Part shown: in pieces, positions 25,235-33,289 of the stretch
Layout: every line of letters starts with the position of its first letter
Position numbering within the stretch: the stretch's first letter is position 1
Source of the DNA: Neobacillus sp. FSL H8-0543
GTDB lineage: Bacteria; Bacillota; Bacilli; Bacillales; Cytobacillaceae
Length of the DNA stretch: 64,000 nucleotides
Reading direction: 5' to 3'
Assembly (NCBI RefSeq): GCF_038592905.1
Contig: NZ_CP151943.1
Span: 3,546,501 to 3,610,500, forward strand
Notes under the pieces: model-generated
Told to the model about the DNA's origin: nothing
The model's database searches: none
Seen by the model: the letters and a program-made list of their open reading frames with translations, nothing else
Made by a program: the position numbers and the translations under genes

Positions 25235-26371
25235 ATGAAAGCTGTCACGTACCAGGGGAATAAAAATGTCCAGGTTAAAGAAGTAAAAGACCCAAAAATT
25301 AAAAATCGCGATGATATCATTATAAAAATAACATCTTCTGCTATATGTGGATCGGATTTGCATTTGCTTCATCAAATGATTCCCAATATGCCAACTGATT
25401 ACGTAATAGGTCATGAACCGATGGGGGTAGTCGAAGAAGTTGGACCGGAAGTAACAAAATTGAGTAAAGGGGATCGGGTAATTATTCCCTTTAATGTAAG
25501 CTGCGGGCATTGCTGGTACTGTAACCATGACTTAACTAGCCAATGTGATAATTCTAACCCTCATGGTGACATGGGCGGTTTCTTTGGATATTCAGAAACA
25601 ACCGGTGGATATGCTGGCGGACAAGCTGAATATATGCGAGTTCCATATGGAAACTTTACTCCCTTTAAAATACCGGCGAATTGCGAAGTAGAAGATGAAA
25701 AGTTAGTGTTACTTGCAGATGCAGCCTCAACAGCTTATTGGAGTGTAGATCACTCTGGTGTCAAAGCTGGTGATACTGTAATCGTTTTAGGATGTGGTCC
25801 AGTAGGTCTCCTTGCTCAAAAATTTGCCTGGTATAAAGGTGCTGAGCGAGTTATTGCTGTCGATTACATCAATTACCGGCTTGATCATGCGAAACGAACC
25901 AATAAAGTGGAGACTGTAAATTTTGAGGAACATGAAAACGTTGGCGAATATTTAAGAGAGATAACACAAGGCGGAGCAGATATCGTTATTGATTGTTCAG
26001 GTATGAGCGGCAAGATGACTCCTCTTGAATATCTTGCATCCGGAATGAAGCTTCATGGCGGTGCAATGGGCGGGCTTGTCATTGCGTCACAGGCAGTACG
26101 CAAAGCTGGGACCATCCAAATTACCGGTGTTTATGGGGGACGTTATAATGGTTTCCCGTTAGGAGACATCTTCCAAAGAAATGTTGACATTAAAACGGGT
26201 CAAGCCCCAGTTATTCCGTATATGCCTTTTCTTTATAATCTTATATCTGAAGGAAAGGTTGATATTGGTGATGTAATTACACATGTTCTTCCATTAGACC
26301 AGGCAAAGCATGGATACGAAGTTTTTGACACAAGGACCGATAATTGTATAAAAGTCATTCTAAAACCTTAA
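25235..26371 (+). CDS. Zinc-dependent alcohol dehydrogenase (AdhB-like), coat-gene operon
   Basis: A 378-residue medium-chain dehydrogenase. The catalytic zinc site is given by Cys-Gly-Ser-Asp-His (ICGSDLH) and GHEPMG. The structural zinc lobe is CGHCWYCNHDLTSQC. The NAD-binding fold has GCGPVGLLAQ. Downstream GGADIVIDCSG and the overall length match the group of glutathione-independent formaldehyde or alcohol dehydrogenases annotated beside CotF genes (AdhB type). It oxidises an alcohol or aldehyde with NAD; the natural substrate is unknown. Its place in a coat operon suggests late sporulation expression. Confidence 0.9.
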   Translation: MKAVTYQGNKNVQVKEVKDPKIKNRDDIIIKITSSAICGSDLHLLHQMIPNMPTDYVIGHEPMGVVEEVGPEVTKLSKGDRVIIPFNVSCGHCWYCNHDLTSQCDNSNPHGDMGGFFGYSETTGGYAGGQAEYMRVPYGNFTPFKIPANCEVEDEKLVLLADAASTAYWSVDHSGVKAGDTVIVLGCGPVGLLAQKFAWYKGAERVIAVDYINYRLDHAKRTNKVETVNFEEHENVGEYLREITQGGADIVIDCSGMSGKMTPLEYLASGMKLHGGAMGGLVIASQAVRKAGTIQITGVYGGRYNGFPLGDIFQRNVDIKTGQAPVIPYMPFLYNLISEGKVDIGDVITHVLPLDQAKHGYEVFDTRTDNCIKVILKP

Positions 26372-26429
26372 ATTGAATAAATCTAAGATGAATTCCTATA
26401 AATTGTTTTAAAAAATGGAGATTGTTATT

Positions 26430-26576
26430 TTGTATAACAAGGACTTATAATTTGGGATAGCAGTTTTTGGTATACTATTAACAACTATTTACACCGCAAT
26501 ACTTGCATCACAATTAATGGTCACAAAACATAAGGTTGATTACCTATATTTCACCGATAAATTTACAGAAAGATAA
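26430..26576 (+). pseudogene. Small membrane-protein relic with an early stop
   Basis: TTG with GGAG 9 bases upstream starts a 48-codon frame broken by TAA at codon 7. The remainder (VFGILLTTIYTAILASQLMV, then DYLYFTDKFTER) is one transmembrane helix with a polar tail. Unknown family. Confidence 0.3.
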
Positions 26577-26621
26577 AACAATCATTTAAGGCGGTGATCA
26601 TCCATCGTCTTTTTTGTTGAA

Positions 26622-27169
26622 TCAATGATTTCTTAATTTGATACTGAAATAGACTTCCTGTTCCTTATCGCCTTTACCTTTGACAATGGTGGATCGGTTC
26701 GACCAAATAATTCTGCCTCTATCTAAGGAAACAATCTCTCCTATTCGGCACCAGTGGAGAACATTAATTCAAACAGAGCCTTTTCCATTGGGGTGCAGCA
26801 GGCTTCCCGTAAGTGCTCAATTTCCATTTCGGTTAGAAATTTAGGGATTCTTTTCCCGGTTTTGGGTTATTTTTTTTTAGCTGCTGGGTTTTTGGGAATA
26901 TGCCCTTCTTCATGAGACCATCGAAAAAATGATTTCATAAAACGAATTCGATGAGCCAAACTTGCAGGCTTAGGGCTTTCACTTGATTTTGCTAAATAAG
27001 ATTTTAATTGTTCTGCTGTGATCGTATCAAGTTGAACATCAACATCTTTAAAAAAGCGTATAAGTAAGGTGTATAGTAGTTTATATGCTTTTAATGTTTG
27101 CGACGAAAAGCCTTCAATACGTTTATCAGATTGATACATTTCCCATGCTTGAGACAATAACAAGTTCAT
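26622..27169 (-). pseudogene. Degraded tyrosine recombinase (XerC/phage-integrase type)
   Basis: Residues 1-100 form the N-terminal SAM-like domain (SQTLKAYKLLYTLLIRFFKD; HRIRFMKSFFRWSHEEGHIP; KNPA). After a frameshift in a homopolymer near 26870 the protein continues PKFLTEMEIEHLREACC. After a second, one-base deletion near 26740 it continues CRIGEIVSL and VKGKGDKEQEV, the start of the catalytic domain with its first Arg. The C-terminal HxxR and Tyr are missing. A dead integrase, and a hint that a mobile element once entered here. Confidence 0.85.
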
Positions 27170-27231
27170 CTCTCCCTAAAAATTCTTTTTTACAGGAATT
27201 ATTGACCTGATTTGCGAAATTGAAACGGTAG

Positions 27232-27262
27232 CTCATATTGAGCTAACGGGCAGAATAGTTGA
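27232..27262 (+). repeat. Family-C structured repeat, copy 6 (right end only)
   Basis: GAGCTAACGGGCAGAATAGTTGAAC-like right arm with no left part. The rest of 27170-27637 contains no gene I can support. Confidence 0.4.
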
Positions 27263-27496
27263 ACAAGGAATTAACCAAAATAGGTGGAATTGCGGGAAAT
27301 TGATAGTAATACAGTCTCAATCTCTCCTTGAAATGGTTAAAAAGATTCCTTTAAAAGAAAATTTTCTCAACAAGTATGTGTGATTAAAGAAGTCATTTAA
27401 TATCCCTCTTTTAGGTGAATTTGAATTAATAAAATAGTATTTGGAAATTTTTATTTGCTATGTATTGGGTGATTTACCAATTTTAACAAAATGTAA

Positions 27497-27519
27497 AACC
27501 ATCCTAAAAAAGGATGGTT
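27497..27519 (-). terminator. Hairpin downstream of the Pro/Trp/Arg-rich gene
   Basis: AACCATCCT and AGGATGGTT arms. Read on the minus strand, the second arm is followed by a T-rich tract. It lies 120 bases beyond the stop at 27638. Confidence 0.45.
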
Positions 27520-27637
27520 AAAGAAAATGGGCAAATTTTATTTTATATTTTAATAAAATTGTACGCTAAATATTACTAGGAAATTAACACAATATTGATT
27601 AGCACCAAAAAGCACCCAAAGGATGACTTATAAGAAA

Positions 27638-27937
27638 TTAATAAATAAGGTATTGCGGATAATATGGATATGGAGGATATGGATACCAGTAAACATATCT
27701 ATAAGGACCATATAATGTACTAACCAATAGACCGCCCAATACTCCACCCAGTAATCCTGCTAGAAAGGGGTTTCCAAGATAGGGTCTCCAAAAAAATGGA
27801 GGTCTCCAGAAAATAGGAGGTCTCCAAAAAAAAGGTCTTAGAAAAGGCGGTCTAATGAAAATTGGTCTCCTTATAATTCGTTCATCTGTATTTGTTATAT
27901 CTATTTGTTGTGGCATAACCTGTACTTCTGAATTCAT
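27638..27937 (-). CDS. Pro/Trp/Arg/Tyr-rich small protein, possibly surface or coat
   Basis: A 99-residue protein. The middle has four to five imperfect repeats of R-P-P-F/I-F-W (RPPFLRPFFWRPPIFWRPPF). A Gly/Leu helix follows (GLLGGVLGGLLV), and the tail is Tyr/Pro-rich (YPYPPYPYYPQY). Such low-complexity proteins are common among spore coat or envelope components of bacilli, but I do not know this one. ATG at 27937 has AGGA 8 bases upstream; ATG at 27952 has no site. The DNA repeats (GGTCTCCAAAA units) show recent internal duplication. Confidence 0.55.
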   Translation of the reverse strand: MNSEVQVMPQQIDITNTDERIIRRPIFIRPPFLRPFFWRPPIFWRPPFFWRPYLGNPFLAGLLGGVLGGLLVSTLYGPYRYVYWYPYPPYPYYPQYLIY

Positions 27938-28216
27938 AAAAACAGTCCTCATATCTTTTTGCTATTAAGAATATGCTTTTACCTATCCCGTTTCTTGTGC
28001 TTATATCATTGTTTTTAATAATTCCAACCATTAATGTCAAGCCAAGTTTTCAATAAAACAAAGGACCACGCGTTACTTTTATTGAGGTATTTGGAAACCC
28101 TTCAATATCAAAAAAGAGAAAAACATGGGTACCAATTGTTTTCGTTAATCCCAGGGTTATATGTTATAAACTTGTTACTATTTGCACATTTTAAAAGGTA
28201 AAAGAGGGTGCTTATT

Positions 28217-29719
28217 TTGGGATGGATTTTTGGACTTTATTTATTAAATACTGTTTTTATGATAATTATGGCGATTCGAGAGGTACGGCGACCAGCAGTG
28301 GCTTTAAATTGGATAACCATTAGTTTTATATTCCCTGTAATTGGATTTGGGCTTTATTTAATTACATCAAATCCCATACGTAAGAAGCGCCGTAAAAAGC
28401 CGACTTCTACTTCTAACGAATCAGACACGCTGCCTGATTCCCTTGGCAGTTCAGCTCAGGTGATCGCACAAGCATTGAAACATTTGACCGTGGATGGATT
28501 GAGGACTGGTCATGTACAGGTGCTCATAAATGGGATTAAAACCTATGATATACTAATGGAATCTATACAGAACGCAAAAAAAACGATTGACCTGGAATAT
28601 TACATATATAAAGACGACCAAATTGGAAGGCGTATTACGGACTTACTGATTGAACGGTCATTGGACGGTGTGAATATCCGTTTTATAAGAGACGGTTGGG
28701 GGAGCAGAAAATTATCTAAAACTCTGATTTTTCGGATGATGGATGCAGGAATAGAATGTCGGACTATTTTTCCTTTACGTCCCCCTTGGATTTTTTCAAC
28801 TTTGAATAACCGGGATCATTGTAAGATTGTTCTAATCGACGGTAGGGAAGCTTTTACCGGTGGGATTAATATTGGAGATGAATATACCGGATTAAAGCCA
28901 AATGTAGGACACTGGCGTGACACTCATGTAAGAGTAGTGGGTGAAGCTTCATCTGATTTGAAAATGATCTTCGAAGACCATTGGAATATTGCTTCACCAG
29001 AACTAATAAATACAAAATCTAGAATGAAAACAAAAACTGGAAAAGATGGTTCCCCCATCACTCCTACAACCAGCTTATCAAACCCATTTACCATGTTGAC
29101 AGAATGGAGCACCGAGTTGGGGACTATTGAAGAAACAAACGCGAATGAAGTTCCGACCAATGGGATGCACCAAGCCTATGTACAGACAGTGGAAGGCAAT
29201 CCTGGTATTCCTACGCCAGTTATTAGGCAGGCTTACTTTATCGGGATAACACAAGCCACAAAGACCGTTGATATCACCACACCCTACTTTGTACCAGATC
29301 AAGATATTATTATGGGACTTAAGACAGCAGTTGAACGTGGAGTACGTGTAAGACTGCTGGTTCCTCGTCAAGAGGATCAAAAAATCGTAGAACATGCAAG
29401 TTTTACTTATTACGGAGAGTTGTTGGAAGCAGGGGTTCATATCTACCTATATAACAAAGGCATGCTGCACGCGAAGTCGATGGTTATCGATGGGGAAGTA
29501 GCGGAAGTAGGAGCAGCAAACTATGATATGAGAAGTTTTCGCTTAAATTACGAAGTTTGTGAATTTTTTTACAGTAAAGACGTGGCAAAAGACCTTACAG
29601 AACAATTTGAGCGGGACCTACATGATTCTGTCTCTTTACAAATGAAGGATATATGTCAGCGCTCTCCTTTACAGAGGTTAATGCAGCAGGGTGCCCGTCT
29701 CCTTTTTCCGTTGTTGTAG
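28217..29719 (+). CDS. cls: Cardiolipin synthase (phospholipase D family)
   Basis: About 500 residues. Two N-terminal transmembrane helices are followed by two PLD catalytic motifs, HCKIVLIDGREAFTGG and HAKSMVIDGEVAEVGAANYD (HxKx4D each), as in bacterial cardiolipin synthases, which join two phosphatidylglycerols into cardiolipin and glycerol. TTG at 28217 is favoured: AGAGGG ends 8 bases upstream, whereas the in-frame GTG at 28208 overlaps that site. The spacer between the two motifs carries a Thr/Asn-rich insert. It has its own promoter region and no obvious operon partner. Confidence 0.92.
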   Translation: MGWIFGLYLLNTVFMIIMAIREVRRPAVALNWITISFIFPVIGFGLYLITSNPIRKKRRKKPTSTSNESDTLPDSLGSSAQVIAQALKHLTVDGLRTGHVQVLINGIKTYDILMESIQNAKKTIDLEYYIYKDDQIGRRITDLLIERSLDGVNIRFIRDGWGSRKLSKTLIFRMMDAGIECRTIFPLRPPWIFSTLNNRDHCKIVLIDGREAFTGGINIGDEYTGLKPNVGHWRDTHVRVVGEASSDLKMIFEDHWNIASPELINTKSRMKTKTGKDGSPITPTTSLSNPFTMLTEWSTELGTIEETNANEVPTNGMHQAYVQTVEGNPGIPTPVIRQAYFIGITQATKTVDITTPYFVPDQDIIMGLKTAVERGVRVRLLVPRQEDQKIVEHASFTYYGELLEAGVHIYLYNKGMLHAKSMVIDGEVAEVGAANYDMRSFRLNYEVCEFFYSKDVAKDLTEQFERDLHDSVSLQMKDICQRSPLQRLMQQGARLLFPLL

Positions 29720-29797
29720 CCATTAACATAGTATCAAATTTGGGAATACAGAATTGGAAGAGAGATTACTGGTTTATTTTTAAGTTGTTATATAATA

Positions 29798-29895
29798 ATT
29801 GTGAAAGGTTTCACTTAAACTAACGGGGTGCTTTAGTTAAACAAGTGGCTGCCTGTAAGGGTAGCTTTTTCTTATTGAACGAACGAGCAGGTTAG
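29798..29895 (+). repeat. Family-C structured repeat, copy 7
   Basis: ATTGTGAAAGGTTTCACTTAA left end, AACTAACGGGGTGCTTTAGTT arm (given in part), centre GGCTGCC-TGTA-AGGGTAGC plus T run, right end GAGCAGGTTAGT. Confidence 0.8.
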
Positions 29896-29960
29896 TAAAA
29901 AAAAGAGGAAATTCACATTCGTATCAAGAACAAATATTATAAATGAAAGGAGTGACGAAG

Positions 29961-30305
29961 ATGATTGAAAGAATTGACACTGTATGCTTAAAGGTAATTA
30001 ATGTTGAAGAATCAAGTGAGTGGTATCAAAATATTTTGGGGTTTAAAGAGACTTATAAAGGTGAGGGCTATCGAATTCTGAGCATTGGAAACAGCAAGGT
30101 GCCTTTAACTATTGAAGAAGGAGATGTAAAGCCTATTAATAACGGTACATATCCTATATTTTTTTCAAAAGATATTAATAAAATATATAAAAAACTAAAA
30201 GAGCAAGGTGTTAATGTTAGTGAATTGCACAATGACGGTGTAAACAACTTTTTTGATTTTTATGATCGAGACAACAATAAACTACAAATTTGTTATTGGA
30301 AATAA
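29961..30305 (+). CDS. VOC-family (glyoxalase/bleomycin-resistance-like) protein
   Basis: A 114-residue single vicinal-oxygen-chelate domain: IERIDTVCLKVINVEESSEW at the start, ILGFKETYKG, and a C-terminal FFDFYDRDNNKLQICYW with the usual metal-ligand Asp/Gln region. ATG at 29961 has AAAGGAGTGACG 5-6 bases upstream; the ATG at 29943 has none. The substrate is not predictable. It is flanked on both sides by family-C repeats. Confidence 0.82.
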   Translation: MIERIDTVCLKVINVEESSEWYQNILGFKETYKGEGYRILSIGNSKVPLTIEEGDVKPINNGTYPIFFSKDINKIYKKLKEQGVNVSELHNDGVNNFFDFYDRDNNKLQICYWK

Positions 30306-30312
30306 ATTAAGA

Positions 30313-30404
30313 GCTTCTTATTCAACTACCGTGGGCGAAGAGCTGAAGATTGGGATTGCTACGGTGATCCTTTTTTTGTGTGCTAACGGTCAGTTTAGTT
30401 CAAT
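30313..30404 (+). repeat. Family-C structured repeat, copy 8
   Basis: It starts 8 bases after the VOC stop codon. Centre GGATTGC-TACG-GTGATCC followed by seven T, right end CTAACGGTCAGTTTAGTTCAA; the left arm is divergent. Confidence 0.75.
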
Positions 30405-30508
30405 AATGGGTTGAATTTGATGTATAAAAAAACGCTTCATCTTTTATCTGCGGCGAAAAATAGAGAAGCGAATTAATTTTAAACGTTTTTATTTTAGCGT
30501 AATTGAAT

Positions 30509-31327
30509 TTAGTTATTTTGTTTTTTAAGCTTTTCCTCAATATAATTTTTAAAGAGTTCATTCAGCAACTTATTCCAACCATTTCGATGATTTTGTTCCC
30601 ACTCTGGCTCTAAAAGACCTACCACTTGATGGGATAGTTTTAAAACGGTTGCTGAACCTTTTTCTTCTAATTTAAAACCGTAATTACTGTTAACTGCTCC
30701 TTTCATTTCACTGATAGGTCCGTTGAGTCTAATTTCATCTGACTCCTTAAAATAAGTCACTATCCCCCAAATGATTCCTTGTCCATTTCCCCAATCTTCA
30801 TAAAAACGACCGCCTAACTTAGGCTCAAAAAAAAGTGTTCCTTTATCTAGGACTCCCTTTGTCCCAAATGCCCACCATTCATTAATATCTTTTGTTAATG
30901 AATCAAATACTAAATTTCGTGGTGCATTGATTAAAATTTCCTGTTCTATCTGAAACGAACTAACCTCTGGTTTCTGTGTTTGGTTTGACATTGTTAGTAT
31001 ACTCCCTTCATTCATTTCAAGTTTTTCTTTTAAATTGACTAGCGATGTTGAAAATTGTGATTCATAACGATTTATCCAGCGATTATAAAGCTGTTGTATT
31101 GGAATAGCATTAAAAAAGTACAGTCTAAATCGTCCCTGTTTCCTCGATACTACCAGTTCTGCTTTCTGCAAAATATCGAGATGTTTCATAACGGCAAATC
31201 TAGATTCTAAAAATTTATCGCATATATCCGAAGTGGACATTGGACCGTCCTTTAACAAATCGAGTATGTCTCTTCTTGATTGATGGGACAATGCCTTAAA
31301 TACCGATGTTAAATCTTCGTTATTCAT
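30509..31327 (-). CDS. ArsR-type regulator fused to an SRPBCC (AHSA1/START-like) domain
   Basis: 272 residues. Residues 1-95 are an ArsR winged helix (VFKALSHQSRRDILDLLKDG; FAVMKHLDILQKAELVVSRK) without the metal-binding ELCVCDL motif. After a linker, about 125-265 form an SRPBCC ligand-binding domain (QEILINAPRNLVFDSLTKDI; GGRFYEDWGNGQGIIWGIVT). Fusions of this kind probably sense a small hydrophobic ligand and act as autonomous one-component repressors. The target is unknown. GGTGAG lies before the ATG. Confidence 0.85.
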   Translation of the reverse strand: MNNEDLTSVFKALSHQSRRDILDLLKDGPMSTSDICDKFLESRFAVMKHLDILQKAELVVSRKQGRFRLYFFNAIPIQQLYNRWINRYESQFSTSLVNLKEKLEMNEGSILTMSNQTQKPEVSSFQIEQEILINAPRNLVFDSLTKDINEWWAFGTKGVLDKGTLFFEPKLGGRFYEDWGNGQGIIWGIVTYFKESDEIRLNGPISEMKGAVNSNYGFKLEEKGSATVLKLSHQVVGLLEPEWEQNHRNGWNKLLNELFKNYIEEKLKKQNN

Positions 31328-31480
31328 TTTGGCTCACCTTCTGGTCTTTATTTAATAAGTTAAGACCTCCTTTAATTATGTTACCTTTTTGTAACGTGAC
31401 CAAATAGAAACATATTAAAAAATATATTGTCAAATAACCACAGAAAATAAAATTTTCCATTTGCAATTTCTTTCTTTTAT

Positions 31481-31583
31481 ATTGTGAAGAAATGTACTTA
31501 AACTATCTGGTGCGATAGTTTAAGATCACCAGCTGCTTCGGCGGCTTTTTTTCTTGTTCCACTAACGGTGCAGGTTAGTTGAA
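31481..31583 (+). repeat. Family-C structured repeat, copy 9
   Basis: ATTGTGAAGAAATGTACTTAA left end, centre CCAGCTGC-TTCG-GCGGCTTTTTTT, right end CTAACGGTGCAGGTTAGTTGAA. Together with the preceding ~150 non-coding bases it fills the gap 31328-31693. Confidence 0.9.
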
Positions 31584-31693
31584 GAAGCATTGTCAAACAA
31601 ACTGCATAATTTCTATGGAAGTATTCTATGGTAATATAATAATATATTAGAAATTAAGATTATTTATTTAATCTAAATGGAGAGGGATTGTTT

Positions 31694-32332
31694 GTGATAG
31701 TGCGTTCGAAGAAATTAGATGGGAGCATTAAATCCAGCTCTTTTCTGATTGGACTTGGTTTATTGGCGGGTATAATAACAAGGTTGACGGATTTTTTTCC
31801 ATATGATGACCTATGGAGTTTCAGCTCAATAGCGACTTTATTTGGCTTCTGGATGTTAACGGTAACATTAGTGATATACGTTAGTTCTTCAAATAAAAAT
31901 GCTGCTATTAATGTTTTCTTGTACTTATTCGGTATGAATTTCAGCTTTTACTTTTTGAAATATATACTTGGCTTTTTTGTTCCAAGATTTTATGATGAAG
32001 GGTTTCAATGGAATCTATTTATACTTTATAATATTTTGGCTTTAGTATGTAGTGCTATTGCTTACGTGCTATACTTCTGGAATAAAGATAATAAGCTGAG
32101 CAGCTTTTTGTATGCATTACCAGTAAGCGGATTAGTTGCGGAAACAATTGGTATAAGTATCTATTTGTATAATAATCATACTTTTTTATTTCAATTGATT
32201 TTTGATTTCCTGAGTCTGATAGTATTAGGCTGTTGGTTTTATAAAAAAGCAAATAATAAATTGATTTATATAATGACAATTGTCGCTGTATCTTCCATAG
32301 TCTATTTTGTGGTTTACCGTCCATTTCTCTAA
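31694..32332 (+). CDS. Seven-helix-like membrane protein, unknown
   Basis: 212 residues, almost entirely hydrophobic, with about seven transmembrane segments and Tyr/Phe-rich short loops. GTG at 31694 is preferred because GGAGAGGG lies 7 bases upstream. I recognise no family motif. It stands alone between two family-C repeats. Confidence 0.6.
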   Translation: MIVRSKKLDGSIKSSSFLIGLGLLAGIITRLTDFFPYDDLWSFSSIATLFGFWMLTVTLVIYVSSSNKNAAINVFLYLFGMNFSFYFLKYILGFFVPRFYDEGFQWNLFILYNILALVCSAIAYVLYFWNKDNKLSSFLYALPVSGLVAETIGISIYLYNNHTFLFQLIFDFLSLIVLGCWFYKKANNKLIYIMTIVAVSSIVYFVVYRPFL

Positions 32333-32424
32333 GTGTTTTCCATTTTGCATAGAAGTTATATTAATATTTATAGAATAGGTTATACAAGGCAACCTTTTTT
32401 AACTATTGCTTTTTTGATATTAAT

Positions 32425-32508
32425 TCATACTTAAACTAACGGGGTGCTTTACTTCAAGAAGGATTATAGCCTTTTTCTTATTCAACTAAAGCAGCAGGAT
32501 AGTTTAAG
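32425..32508 (+). repeat. Family-C structured repeat, copy 10
   Basis: ACTTAAACTAACGGGGTGCT left part, short centre GGATTATAGCC plus T run, right end CTAAAGCAGCAGGATAGTTTAA. Confidence 0.7.
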
Positions 32509-32560
32509 AAAATTAATAAATCTTGGGGAAAAGAAGTCTAAGAAAAGAAGGTGCTAAATT

Positions 32561-33103
32561 ATGTTTTTAAAATTACAAACTGAACGTTTAACTTTACAGC
32601 CTTTCAAAAAAGAGGATGCAAGTAGAATTAAAGATTTGGCAAATAACAAAGAAATAGCAAGTATTCTCGGTCTTCCACATCCATACGAATTGGAATATGC
32701 TGAGGATTGGATTGCTGTCCAGCCAGAACAAATCGAAAAGGGAGTGGAATACCCTTTAACAATAGTATCAAATGAATTAAACGAAATAATAGGAACTATT
32801 ACAATAAGGATTGATAATAGTAATAATAAAGGTGAACTTGGTTATTGGATTGGAAAAGATTATTGGGGGAACGGGTTTGCTACGGAAGCAGTACATAAGA
32901 TAATAGAATTTGGATTCACTCAATTGAATCTAAACAAAATTGGGGCATCTGCCATTTCCAGAAATAAAGCATCAAAAATAGTTTTGGAGAAAGCTGGATT
33001 ACAAAAAGAAGGAACATTAAGGCAAAATAGACTTCTAAAAAATAAGTATGAAGATGTCGATATATATGGTCTTTTACAAATAGAATATAAAAAAAGTTAT
33101 TAA
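32561..33103 (+). CDS. GNAT acetyltransferase, RimJ/RimL type
   Basis: 180 residues with the layout of ribosomal-protein/antibiotic-type N-acetyltransferases: LQTERLTLQPFKKEDASRIK at the start, IGTITI, then GELGYWIGKDYWGNGFATEA, whose GxxYWGxGxA loop binds acetyl-CoA. NKIGASAISRNKASKIVLEK and GLQKEGTLRQ follow. Such enzymes acetylate an alpha-amino group or a small amine; the acceptor is unknown. AAGGTG precedes the ATG. The stop codon lies inside the left end of a family-C repeat. Confidence 0.88.
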   Translation: MFLKLQTERLTLQPFKKEDASRIKDLANNKEIASILGLPHPYELEYAEDWIAVQPEQIEKGVEYPLTIVSNELNEIIGTITIRIDNSNNKGELGYWIGKDYWGNGFATEAVHKIIEFGFTQLNLNKIGASAISRNKASKIVLEKAGLQKEGTLRQNRLLKNKYEDVDIYGLLQIEYKKSY

Positions 33104-33188
33104 AGTAACGGGTGCAAGAGTTTAAGATCACCAGCTGCTTCGGCGGCTTTTTTTCTTGTTCCACTAACGAAGCAGCTTAGTTCAATAA
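33098..33188 (+). repeat. Family-C structured repeat, copy 11
   Basis: It overlaps the last codons of the acetyltransferase gene. TTAAAGTAACGGGTGCAAGAG, centre CCAGCTGC-TTCG-GCGGC plus T run (same as copy 9), right end ACGAAGCAGCTTAGTTCAA. Confidence 0.85.
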
Positions 33189-33200
33189 GCAATAAGAAAA

Positions 33201-33234
33201 AAAGACTAGCTTTTTTGATTTTAAGCTAGTCTTT
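33201..33234 (-). terminator. Terminator of the laccase gene
   Basis: AAAGACTAGCTT and AAGCTAGTCTTT are perfect arms. On the minus strand they are followed by a T run, 56 bases past the laccase stop. Confidence 0.8.
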
Positions 33235-33289
33235 ATATTCCCCTTATTTTTAAGAGTGGTGATGATGGGAATGAATGGTGATGATGATC

